From Pseudomonadota bacterium (GTDB lineage: Bacteria > Pseudomonadota > Alphaproteobacteria > UBA8366 > JADFVY01), in the NCBI GenBank assembly GCA_030671915.1, contig DAOVHN010000127.1:1-7111 (forward strand): a stretch of 7,111 bases of DNA, read 5' to 3'. The position numbers and the translations under genes were made by a program. The notes beneath the pieces were generated by a model. The model saw nothing but the letters and a program-made list of their open reading frames with translations. It made no database searches and was not told the origin of the DNA. Below, one piece after another: positions 1 to 5,781 of the stretch. Position 1 is the stretch's first letter. Every line of letters starts with the position of its first letter.

Positions 1-182
1 AGGTCCGAAATCAGCAGCAGCGGGCTTCCGTGCCCGTCGCAAGCTGTCAGGACCAGCGACGCGTATGGCCAGGGCCCGCCGACGCCGCCCTTGCCCTTGA
101 CGGCGGTGGTGGCAAGCGTCGCACGGCCGGCGCCTCGAATGATCCGGCGGCAAAACGGGGCAGGATCGATTTCATCCGTCAA
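1..182 (-). CDS. HugZ / pyridoxamine 5'-phosphate oxidase-like FMN-binding split-barrel protein, N-terminal part (runs off the left edge)
   Basis: Sixty codons are present from a TTG at 182 down to the window edge. The translation contains R-A-T-L-A-T-T near residues 20-26, then G-P-W-P-Y-A-S-L-V-L, then S-P-L-L-L-I-S-D. This is the typical start of HugZ-like or general-stress split-barrel proteins of the pyridoxamine 5'-phosphate oxidase superfamily, which bind FMN or haem. The TTG start overlaps the cbtA stop (TTGA, 179-182). A purine-rich GAGGAG lies about 8 nt upstream, so coupled translation with cbtA is likely. No ATG or GTG in this frame gives a better start; the nearby ATG AAA is in another frame. 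As last visible gene of a riboswitch-led operon it is probably B12-regulated (inference). Its substrate cannot be assigned. Family call fairly sure; the start codon is less so. Confidence 0.72.
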   Translation of the reverse strand, partial: MTDEIDPAPFCRRIIRGAGRATLATTAVKGKGGVGGPWPYASLVLTACDGHGSPLLLISD

Positions 183-832
183 ACGCGGGTCTCCTCGTCG
201 CTCCTGCCGGCGAATCGGTCGTGGCAATAGCCCGCCACGGCGCCCAGCATGAGCCAGAACAAGGCCATTGTGCCGATCGACAGGCCGACATATTCGGCCG
301 CCAGTTCCGCCGGCAATGCCTCGCCATAAACGTCCGTATGCGGCGCCCCCACGATATGGGGAAGAAGGAGCAAAAGGATTCCGGCGCTTTTCAGTATCCG
401 GCGCGCCTGGAGCACCAGCAGACCGATGCCGCCCGCGGTCGCCGCGGCCGTGAGCAGCCACCAGATCTGCCGCTCCTCGACCGGCGCGCTTATGCTGCCG
501 GGCAGTTCCGGCGGCAGGCCGACGGCGGGGGCCAGAACGAAGACCGCAAATCCCGCCGCGCCCCACAACACGCCCGGGCCGACCCCCACGGGCCGCCCGC
601 GCATAACCAGGATGGCGGCCAGCAACAAGCCGAAGCCCACGCCGTTCAGGATATTGAACAGGAAGGTATCGAAAAAGCGCATGAACGGGGCCGAGAGCGC
701 CGGGTCGACGCCTTGCTCATAGCCCTCGGCAGCCAAGATCAATGGCTGAATCTTGCCGATATAGAGCAGCGTCAAGACAGCACCGGCCGCCAGCCCGGCC
801 AGCAAGCCGGTCAACAGCGTTCTTGTGATCAT
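179..832 (-). CDS. cbtA: CbtA, cobalt transporter membrane subunit
   Basis: This 217-residue hydrophobic protein has about six predicted membrane segments, roughly at residues 5-25, 56-78, 86-105, 124-141, 148-161 and 181-201. Family-like features include Q-P-L-I-L-x-A-E near residues 29-36, the loop G-L-P-P-E-L-P-G (105-112) and L-P-H-I-V-G-A-P (157-164), followed by H-T-D. The length fits CbtA (about 210-240 aa). CbtA proteins are predicted B12-regulated cobalt transporters of the inner membrane, nearly always paired with CbtB, which is exactly the arrangement here: cbtB ends 9 nt upstream and a cobalamin riboswitch precedes both. The ATG at 832 has only a weak AGG eight nt upstream, so translation may be coupled to cbtB. 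Cobalt specificity rests on family and riboswitch context, not on visible metal ligands. Confidence 0.9.
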   Translation of the reverse strand: MITRTLLTGLLAGLAAGAVLTLLYIGKIQPLILAAEGYEQGVDPALSAPFMRFFDTFLFNILNGVGFGLLLAAILVMRGRPVGVGPGVLWGAAGFAVFVLAPAVGLPPELPGSISAPVEERQIWWLLTAAATAGGIGLLVLQARRILKSAGILLLLLPHIVGAPHTDVYGEALPAELAAEYVGLSIGTMALFWLMLGAVAGYCHDRFAGRSDEETRV

Positions 833-841
833 CGAATTGGC

Positions 842-1018
842 CTAGTGGCAGGGAAATCCGGTCGAGTGGCGCGTATCGTGCGCCGTTTCGTGGGTTATCT
901 GCGCGAAGCCCACCCCATACAGAATGAAAAGGCCCAACAGAGCCGCCACCACGGCAGCCGAAGCCCGCTCAGCGGCAAGCGACGTATTCGTTCCCAGAAC
1001 CGATATCAAGCGCGACAT
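842..1018 (-). CDS. cbtB: CbtB, small cobalt transporter subunit with His-rich C-terminal tail
   Basis: This 58-residue protein has a single membrane helix at about residues 20-40. A short tail carries His43, His47, His51 and His58 plus Asp48 and Cys57, ending in F-P-C-H. The one-helix plus histidine-tail layout is the CbtB signature; the tail is the presumed Co2+-binding part that delivers metal to CbtA. The start at 1018 is fixed by a strong ribosome binding site, GGAGGG with a 4-nt spacer; the same frame stays open further upstream but would run into the riboswitch. cbtA begins 9 nt after the stop. Expression is expected to fall when B12 is plentiful, through the upstream riboswitch. Short length, histidine tail and context make the call firm. 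Confidence 0.9.
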   Translation of the reverse strand: MSRLISVLGTNTSLAAERASAAVVAALLGLFILYGVGFAQITHETAHDTRHSTGFPCH

Positions 1019-1045
1019 ATCACCCTCCGTGTTGTCGTGCGGGAC

Positions 1046-1082
1046 TGCGCCATGTCCCATCAAGGCTCCACCGGACGGCGCA
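1046..1082 (-). promoter_or_regulatory. Hairpin in the expression platform between riboswitch and cbtB
   Basis: On the transcribed strand TGCGCC plus GTCC pair with GGAC plus GGCGCA. This gives a ten-pair stem with a 2-nt AT bulge on the 3' side and a 15-nt loop. It lies between the B12 box and the cbtB ribosome binding site. The sequence after it (GTCCCGCACG) has no T run, so it does not look like an intrinsic terminator. Translational control or a structural role is more likely. The fold was drawn by eye, without an energy calculation. Confidence 0.45.
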
Positions 1083-1092
1083 TGGCCCGGGG

Positions 1093-1281
1093 GATGGCAG
1101 GTCTCCTGGCTTGCGGTTCGTCGCCCCCGTTCCCGCCTTCCCGGTTTCCCAGTGGCCGGGCCCGCCTTGGGCCCATACGGAACGGGAACTCGCCGCTCAC
1201 AGTTGCGGGGGCAGCCACGGACTTGCCCGTTGACCGGGCGCACCGTCGTTCCCTTTTCATCTCCCTGATGGGAGAACCATC
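1093..1281 (-). promoter_or_regulatory. Cobalamin (B12) riboswitch controlling cbtBA
   Basis: Read on the minus strand, the conserved blocks of the cobalamin aptamer appear in order. GATGAAAAGGGAACG lies at about 1247-1261. GGCTGCCCCCGCAACTGTG lies at 1198-1216. GCCACTGGG lies at 1148-1156. The B12 box AAGCCAGGAGACCTGCC lies at 1096-1112. A closing P1 helix can be drawn between GATGGT (1276-1281) and GCCATC (1093-1098). Length (about 189 nt) and block order match the Rfam cobalamin family RF00174. The element lies 75 nt ahead of the cbtB start on the same strand. Known members turn genes off on binding a cobalamin; here that would shut down cobalt uptake. Ligand preference (adenosyl- versus methyl/aquo-cobalamin) cannot be read with certainty. 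Confidence 0.96.
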
Positions 1282-1290
1282 AGGCGTGAC

Positions 1291-1318
1291 AGTAAACGAG
1301 GATGATCGGCCGGGTCAA
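1291..1318 (-). promoter_or_regulatory. Putative sigma-70 type promoter for the riboswitch-cbtBA transcript
   Basis: On the minus strand TTGACC (1313-1318) and TTTACT (1291-1296) are separated by 16 nt. They match the -35 consensus at 5 of 6 and the -10 consensus at 4 of 6 positions. A start about 7 nt downstream (near 1284) would fall just before the first P1 base of the riboswitch at 1281, which is where the transcript should begin. That agreement in position is the main support. Confidence 0.6.
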
Positions 1319-1341
1319 TCGAATGCGCGCCCGAAAACGTT

Positions 1342-1482
1342 TCAGAAAGGTAATTGCCCGCTCTGGGCGGCGGGCGGCGTGGGCGGCGGCCCACCTTCGG
1401 ACAATCCGCCGAACAGGAACAGGGCAACGAGCGCCACCAGGGCGATCGCCGCCAGCGCCGCGATTACCATTCCGGCCGGCAT
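1342..1482 (-). CDS. Probable small single-pass membrane protein of unknown function
   Basis: I do not recognise a family. From the ATG at 1482 the product is 46 residues: a short start (M-P-A-G), a strongly hydrophobic Ala/Val/Leu/Ile stretch at about residues 5-24, then a small Gly/Pro-rich tail (G-G-P-P-P-T-P-P) ending Q-L-P-F. The chosen start has AGGA at 1491-1494 with an 8-nt spacer. The frame stays open upstream; an ATG at 1506 would add M-T-R-R-R-I-S-S, giving a positively charged N-terminus, and a GTG at 1557 also has an AGGA. Almost all codons end in G or C, as in the neighbouring genes. It is divergent from chvI, and its stop lies 23 nt before the -35 of the riboswitch promoter. 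It could still be a chance reading frame in GC-rich DNA. Confidence 0.5.
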   Translation of the reverse strand: MPAGMVIAALAAIALVALVALFLFGGLSEGGPPPTPPAAQSGQLPF

Positions 1483-1571
1483 GGAACTGATCCTGCGCCG
1501 GGTCATTAAGCCGCACGCCTGAAAAGAGCCATTCCCGCGGATGGCGAAGCTGCCCACCTTGAAATCCTGCT

Positions 1572-1590
1572 ATACATGACAGAAATGTAT
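1572..1590. repeat. Perfect dyad ATACAT-N7-ATGTAT, possible operator
   Basis: Two perfect 6-bp inverted arms lie 7 bp apart, giving a 13-bp centre-to-centre spacing. Flanking GC (1569-1570) and GC (1591-1592) extend the symmetry if one unpaired T is allowed. It sits in an AT-rich patch upstream of both the small minus-strand ORF and chvI, a position suited to a dimeric regulator. No regulator can be named from sequence alone. Confidence 0.35.
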
Positions 1591-1703
1591 GCCAATCAGC
1601 CGTTTAAGACGGCATGACATATCGCCGCATCGTCCAAAATTGGAGCCGGAATGGACATGGATCGGCCCTATTTCCGTCACAGGACGGTGCAAACATGGCG
1701 CGT

Positions 1704-1725
1704 TACCCAATATTAAGGGTATAAC
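1704..1725 (+). promoter_or_regulatory. Dyad TACCC-N8-GGGTA overlapping a possible chvI -10 element
   Basis: The arms TACCC (1704-1708) and GGGTA (1717-1721) form an inverted repeat. The right arm runs into TATAAC (1720-1725), a 5 of 6 match to a -10 hexamer about 30 nt before the chvI start codon. No good -35 hexamer is seen 16-18 nt upstream, so the promoter may need an activator or be elsewhere. ChvI autoregulation is an attractive but untested idea. Confidence 0.3.
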
Positions 1726-1754
1726 GTTCATAATTGGCGTGGGGAGTGTGCCAC

Positions 1755-2453
1755 ATGCACCAGACAATTGCCTTGGTCGACGACGACCGCAACATTTTGA
1801 CTTCCGTATCCATGGCCCTCGAAGCAGAGGGTTATCAGGTGCGGTCCTATACCGACGGCGAAGAGGCGCTGCGCGGCCTGGCGCAGCGTCCCGTGGATCT
1901 TGCTATCCTGGATATCAAGATGCCGCGCATGGACGGGATGGAATTGCTGCAGCGCATGCGCAAGACCATGGCCACGCCGGTTATCTTCCTGACCTCGAAG
2001 GACGACGAAATCGACGAGGTTGTTGGGCTGCGCATGGGCGCAGACGATTATATCACCAAACCGTTCTCGCAGCGCCTGCTGATCGAACGAATCCGCGCCC
2101 TGCTGCGCCGAACGGAAATTGGCGAGGAACAGGGCGAGACCAAGGGCGAGGACCTGCTGGTCCGCGGCAACCTGGTGCTGGATTCCGATCGCCATGTCTG
2201 TACCTGGAAGGATGCGCCGGTTTCGCTTACGGTGACCGAGTTCCTGCTGCTGAAGGCGCTGGCGCAGCGGCCGGGCCATGTGAAGAACCGCGACCAGCTG
2301 ATGGACGCGGCCTATGGCGAAAGCATTTATGTCGACGACCGGACGATCGACAGCCATATCAAGAGATTGCGCAAGAAATTCAAATTAGCCGACGATGACT
2401 TCGCACAGATCGAGACGCTTTACGGCGTAGGATACCGATATCGAGAGGCATGA
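1755..2453 (+). CDS. chvI: ChvI, OmpR/PhoB-family response regulator
   Basis: This 232-residue regulator has a receiver domain (about 3-115) and a winged-helix DNA-binding domain (about 140-230). Receiver residues are all present: the acidic pair Asp10/Asp11, phospho-acceptor Asp53 in [11 protein letters not shown], Thr80 and Lys102 in Y-I-T-K-P-F-S. The C-terminal part has the [11 protein letters not shown] recognition-domain pattern and ends with Y-G-V-G-Y-R-Y. The receiver sequence and immediate overlap with a ChvG-type kinase identify it as ChvI, which in rhizobia and Agrobacterium controls envelope, exopolysaccharide and acid-response genes. ATG 1755 is chosen because GGGGAG lies 8 nt upstream and because [11 protein letters not shown] is the natural domain start; the frame's seven extra upstream codons are unlikely to be used. 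Confidence 0.93.
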   Translation: MHQTIALVDDDRNILTSVSMALEAEGYQVRSYTDGEEALRGLAQRPVDLAILDIKMPRMDGMELLQRMRKTMATPVIFLTSKDDEIDEVVGLRMGADDYITKPFSQRLLIERIRALLRRTEIGEEQGETKGEDLLVRGNLVLDSDRHVCTWKDAPVSLTVTEFLLLKALAQRPGHVKNRDQLMDAAYGESIYVDDRTIDSHIKRLRKKFKLADDDFAQIETLYGVGYRYREA

Positions 2454-4297
2454 GGGCAGAACCAGAATGGGAAGCTGCCGAAGTTAAAGGGGAGGACGCG
2501 AAGGAAGAAGTCGCGCCCGACAAGGAAAAACTCGCCCTGGAGGCGAAAAAACCCGACCCGGAAATCGACGAGTCCGATACCGGAGAGCAACCTGTGCTGC
2601 GGGCCGACCGGGATGCTGTTTCGCGCAACGAAAGTGCAGCCGAAAGAAAAAGGCCGGTAACATTTCGGCGGGCCCGCCCGAAGCGGGTCACCGGCGGTGC
2701 CCGGAGCAGGCTGATCTCGCCGCTGACCCGAAAGGTGTTGGCGGTCAATTTCATCGCGGTGCTGATTCCCGTCGCCGGCTTCCTGTCGCTGGGCCAATAC
2801 CGGGACAGCCTGATCGAGACCGAGATGGACGCCCTGAAAACCCAGGGCGAGGTGTTCGCGGGCGCCATCGGCGAGGGCGCCATCGCCACGACGTTGAGCG
2901 GCGACCAGATGCTGGACATCCCGCCGGCGCAACAGATCGTGCGGCGCCTCAGCGAATCCAACGCCATGCGCGCGCGGCTGTTCCTGCCCGACGGCAAATT
3001 GGCCGCCGACAGCCGCTTGCTGGTCGCCGGTGGCGGCGTTATCCATATCCAGGTGCTGCCGCCGCCCAGTGAAAGACGGCCGCTGCTGGACCCCATCATC
3101 GACATGCTGGACTGGTTGCCGCGACGACACGATCTGCCCCCTTATCTCGAGGCGCCGATGCAAACCGCGGCCGATTACGAAGAGGTCATCGGGGCGTTGC
3201 GCGGTGAAACCAGCAACGCGCTTCGCCTGACCGAGATCGGGGAGAACTACATTTTGTCCGTGGCCGTGCCGGTGCAACGTTACCGCCAGGTGCTGGGCGC
3301 ATTAATGCTGTCGAAAAACGGCGACGATATCGACAGGGCACTACGCTCGCTGAGGCTGGTCGTACTGCAGGTCTTTGCAGGCGCCCTGCTGGTCACGACG
3401 CTGTTGTCTCTTTATCTGGCGGGAACCATTGCGCGGCCGGTGCGCCGCCTGGCCGAGGCCGCCGAGAGGGGCAGGCGCGACATCGGCCGGCATAACCATA
3501 CCATACCCGACCTGACCGGCAGGGGCGACGAAATCGGCGACCTGTCGGGCAGCTTCCGCGCCATGACACAGGAGTTGCAGGCCCAGCTTGACGCAATCGA
3601 ACGCTTTGCCGCCGATGTCAGCCATGAACTGAAGAATCCGCTAACCTCGCTGAGGAGCGCAGTGGAAACCGCGGCGCGGGTGAAAGACCAGAAGAAGCAG
3701 CGGCAATTGCTGGCGATCGTGCAGGACGACGTGCGCCGCCTGGACCGCCTGATTACCGATATCTCGGATGCCTCGCGGCTGGATGCGGAATTGAGTCGCG
3801 CCCAAGCGGCGTCGGTCGATCTTGCCGCCATGCTGACGACGCTGGCCGACATGCACCAGACAACATCGAGCGGCAAGAAGGCCCCCGAACTCGTGCTGGC
3901 GCTGGAACGCGAGTCGGGCCTTACGGTAAACGGTATGGAGGACCGCCTGGTGCAGATATTCCACAATCTGATCGGCAATGCGGTCAGTTTCAGCCCGCCG
4001 GACGGCAAGATCCACCTGGCCGCCAGACTGGACGGCGATATGGTCGAAACGGTTGTCGAGGACGAAGGGCCGGGCCTGCCGGAAGGCAAGCTTGAGGCCA
4101 TCTTCGACCGATTCTACAGCGAGCGCCCGTCGAACGAAAAATTCGGCACCCATTCGGGACTGGGGCTTTCGATCTCCAAGCAGATCGTCGAGGCGCACTG
4201 GGGAACGATCAGGGCTGAGAATATTCCGGGCCCGGCGGGCAAGCCGGCGGGTGCGCGTTTCATCGTGCGCATACCCTTCGCCAAACCCGAAAAGTAA
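2450..4297 (+). CDS. chvG: ChvG (ExoS-type) membrane sensor histidine kinase
   Basis: This 615-residue inner-membrane kinase pairs with ChvI. In order it has a charged Glu/Lys-rich cytoplasmic N-terminus (1-95) and a first membrane helix (about 96-115). A periplasmic sensor domain follows (about 116-302), with [14 protein letters not shown] near its start. Then come a second helix (about 303-324), HAMP (about 325-380), the H-box with phospho-acceptor His392 in V-S-H-E-L-K-N-P-L, and a HATPase_c domain. The ATPase boxes are intact: Asn506 and Asn510 (N box), Asp538-Glu-Gly-Pro-Gly (G1) and H-S-G-L-G-L-S from 568 (G2). The ATG overlaps the chvI stop (ATGA), indicating coupled translation. The periplasmic domain resembles ChvG/ExoS sensors, which in rhizobia are held inactive by ExoR; no exoR is in the window. 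The tail before helix 1 seems long for the family. Confidence 0.93.
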   Translation: MRAEPEWEAAEVKGEDAKEEVAPDKEKLALEAKKPDPEIDESDTGEQPVLRADRDAVSRNESAAERKRPVTFRRARPKRVTGGARSRLISPLTRKVLAVNFIAVLIPVAGFLSLGQYRDSLIETEMDALKTQGEVFAGAIGEGAIATTLSGDQMLDIPPAQQIVRRLSESNAMRARLFLPDGKLAADSRLLVAGGGVIHIQVLPPPSERRPLLDPIIDMLDWLPRRHDLPPYLEAPMQTAADYEEVIGALRGETSNALRLTEIGENYILSVAVPVQRYRQVLGALMLSKNGDDIDRALRSLRLVVLQVFAGALLVTTLLSLYLAGTIARPVRRLAEAAERGRRDIGRHNHTIPDLTGRGDEIGDLSGSFRAMTQELQAQLDAIERFAADVSHELKNPLTSLRSAVETAARVKDQKKQRQLLAIVQDDVRRLDRLITDISDASRLDAELSRAQAASVDLAAMLTTLADMHQTTSSGKKAPELVLALERESGLTVNGMEDRLVQIFHNLIGNAVSFSPPDGKIHLAARLDGDMVETVVEDEGPGLPEGKLEAIFDRFYSERPSNEKFGTHSGLGLSISKQIVEAHWGTIRAENIPGPAGKPAGARFIVRIPFAKPEK

Positions 4298-4299
4298 AA

Positions 4300-5217
4300 C
4301 TAAAGTACCAGCAACAGCAGCCCTGGCAGGGTGACGAAGGAAATGGCGGTCGAGACCAGTACCAGACCCGCGACTTCCTCGGGCGAACGGTTATAGCGCG
4401 CGGCGAACAGGTAATTCAGCACCGCCACCGGCATGGTCGATTCCAGGATCAGTATCCCGCGTGCCACCCCTTCCATTTCAAGCAATGCAGCCACCGCGAG
4501 CCCGACGGCGAGGCCGATGGCAAGCCGGCCGGCCGACAGCGCAATGCTGCGCCCCAGGCTGGCGACTCTCAGCTTCGCCAGCGACACGCCCAGCGTCAAC
4601 AGCATCAGCGGTATGGCCAGGTCCCCGATCAAACCGATAGTATTGTCGATCCATGTCGGCAGATGAATATTCAGTAACTGCAGGGATATGCCGACCAGCG
4701 CGGCCCAGACCAGCGGCGTGCGCAACAGGATGCGGATCGAACTGTGCCCCGCCGACACCCAGATGCCAAAGGTGAACTGGATTACCAGAAAAACGGTGAA
4801 GAAGACGATGGCCAGTGCCAGGCCCTCCTCGCCAAAGGCGAACAGGCAGAGCGGCAAGCCGATATTGCCGGTGTTGCCGAACACAAGTGACGGCAGATAG
4901 ACCGGTTGCGAATAGCCCGCCAGCTTCAGGATCGCCGCCGCCGCGGCTATGGTCGCGGCCACCGTGATCAGCCCGGCGAGCGCCATCTGCGAGAACGCCT
5001 CGGGGCCGATTTCCAGCTTGGCGAGCGTCGCCACGATCAGGCAGGGAAATGCGATGTTGGAGGTAAGGCTGGTCGTGAATTCATTGTCGAACGACATGCC
5101 GCGGCGTGCCCAAACATAGCCGATGGCCGCGCAGATGAAGACCGGCGCGATAATGGTGAACAGGTCCGACGCGAGGATGGACAGGTCGCCGATATTGGCA
5201 AACGGGTTTTCGAACAT
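4300..5217 (-). CDS. AEC-family (auxin efflux carrier-like) permease
   Basis: This 305-residue, highly hydrophobic protein has about ten membrane helices in two halves of five. Diagnostic stretches are V-F-G-N-T-G-N-I-G-L-P-L at about 112-123 and I-P-L-M-L-L-T-L-G-V-S-L-A at about 202-214. These are the broken-helix regions typical of the AEC transporter family (PF03547). Bacterial members export or exchange organic acids such as malate or malonate; the substrate here cannot be inferred, and auxin transport should not be assumed. The ATG at 5217 has only a weak GGA upstream, but no better start is seen and length fits. The gene points against its neighbours: it converges on chvG with 2 bp between stop codons and diverges from hprK. 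It looks like an insertion into a conserved cluster, though base composition resembles the surroundings. Confidence 0.9.
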   Translation of the reverse strand: MFENPFANIGDLSILASDLFTIIAPVFICAAIGYVWARRGMSFDNEFTTSLTSNIAFPCLIVATLAKLEIGPEAFSQMALAGLITVAATIAAAAAILKLAGYSQPVYLPSLVFGNTGNIGLPLCLFAFGEEGLALAIVFFTVFLVIQFTFGIWVSAGHSSIRILLRTPLVWAALVGISLQLLNIHLPTWIDNTIGLIGDLAIPLMLLTLGVSLAKLRVASLGRSIALSAGRLAIGLAVGLAVAALLEMEGVARGILILESTMPVAVLNYLFAARYNRSPEEVAGLVLVSTAISFVTLPGLLLLVL

Positions 5218-5255
5218 GATTTTCCGGGACAGGGGCCGTTAAGAGTCGGGATTGG

Positions 5256-5264
5256 ATTCTAACA
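5256..5264 (-). promoter_or_regulatory. Possible extended -10 promoter element for the AEC permease gene
   Basis: On the minus strand TGT-TAGAAT matches the extended -10 pattern TGn followed by a 5 of 6 hexamer match. It would start transcription about 30 nt before the permease ATG at 5217. The -35 region (about GGCGTG) is poor, which is tolerated with an extended -10. No comparably good promoter is visible for hprK in the same 133-bp divergent gap. Confidence 0.3.
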
Positions 5265-5350
5265 TGGGCCGCCGCCGCACGCCATAATCGACCGCAAAAA
5301 TCGGCAATGGAAGATTGACTCGACGCGCAAGCCGCACCACTGTCTGCGTC

Positions 5351-5770
5351 ATGATTACGATCCATGCTACAACCGTTTCCCTGGACGGCCGCGGGGTTAT
5401 CCTGCGCGGCCCCTCGGGCAGCGGCAAATCCGACCTCGCCGTCAGGCTGATCAACGAGGGTGCGCTTCTTGTCGCCGACGACCAGACAGTTCTTTTCATT
5501 GAAGGCGGCCGCCTGATGGCGCAACCGCCCGCGGAAATCGCCGGCAAGATGGAAGTTCGCGGCGTCGGCATCATCAAAATGGGGCCGCCCGCCATCGTGC
5601 CTGTCTTCCTGCTGATCGACATGTCGAATCCCGCCGACGTTCCGCGTATGGCGGAATTCGAGCCCATCGAGCTGGTTGGCCAGCAGGTCCCACAAATTCA
5701 ACTGGCCCCGTTTGAAATGTCCGCGACCGCCAAGGTCAAGCTGGCACTGAGGGCATTGTTGGGATCCTGA
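5351..5770 (+). CDS. hprK: HPr kinase/phosphorylase, short alphaproteobacterial form
   Basis: This 139-residue protein corresponds to the C-terminal catalytic domain of HprK/P, without the N-terminal domain found in the roughly 310-residue enzymes of Firmicutes. Visible elements are His5 in the I-T-I-H-A-T strand, a P-loop G-P-S-G-S-G-K-S (20-27, Lys26), the acidic V-A-D-D (41-44) and the HprK signature M-E-V-R-G-V-G-I-I-K (68-77). The enzyme phosphorylates HPr on a serine and may reverse it, adjusting a regulatory PTS to energy and carbon status in the cytoplasm. ATG 5351 gives the usual M-I-T-I-H-A start but has no clear ribosome binding site. A TTG at 5315 would add 12 residues and has GGAAG too close to it. 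rapZ follows after 11 nt, so the two are probably cotranscribed. Confidence 0.92.
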   Translation: MITIHATTVSLDGRGVILRGPSGSGKSDLAVRLINEGALLVADDQTVLFIEGGRLMAQPPAEIAGKMEVRGVGIIKMGPPAIVPVFLLIDMSNPADVPRMAEFEPIELVGQQVPQIQLAPFEMSATAKVKLALRALLGS

Positions 5771-5781
5771 CGGCCATCATC

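Larger units (their letters stand above)
1483..1754. other. Intergenic regulatory interval between the small membrane ORF and chvI
   Basis: No convincing gene lies here beyond possible N-terminal extensions of the small minus-strand ORF. The stretch is noticeably more AT-rich around 1560-1620 and 1700-1735 than the surrounding coding DNA, as expected for promoters. It holds two dyads annotated separately. It also has two small hairpin-forming repeats: GCCGT/ACGGC at 1599-1613 and CCGTC/GACGG at 1674-1687. Neither is followed by a T run. Promoters for chvI and for the divergent small ORF should lie here. Confidence 0.5.

Noticed and set aside
1046..1082. Hairpin considered as an intrinsic terminator for the riboswitch
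   Set aside because: No T run follows it on the transcribed strand and the stem contains a bulge, so it is kept only as an expression-platform hairpin.
221..1522. Long plus-strand reading frame (433 codons) antisense to cbtA, cbtB and the riboswitch
   Set aside because: Its product is Arg/Gln/Gly-rich without recognisable domains. It crosses the riboswitch and promoter, and the opposite strand encodes clear family proteins. It is a GC-rich shadow frame.
1576..1597. TTGGCA...TTCTG on the minus strand considered as a sigma-54 promoter
   Set aside because: The -24 GG is present, but the position expected to be the -12 GC reads TG, so the essential dinucleotide is missing.
1589..2398. Plus-strand frame overlapping chvI in another phase (269 codons)
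   Set aside because: It lies inside a well-supported response regulator; the translation is low-complexity Gly/Arg/Ala with no domain.
2380..3277. Two minus-strand frames antisense to the chvI end and first half of chvG
   Set aside because: The products are Ser/Arg or Gln/His-rich with no motif, while the plus strand encodes an intact ChvG.
3412..4101. Minus-strand frame of 229 codons antisense to the chvG kinase domains
   Set aside because: The product is Ser/Arg-rich, as is typical of reverse frames of GC-rich genes; no start signal or homology is seen.
4300..5217. The permease considered as recently transferred cargo of a mobile element
   Set aside because: No transposase, terminal repeats or target duplication flank it, and its base and codon use resemble its neighbours.
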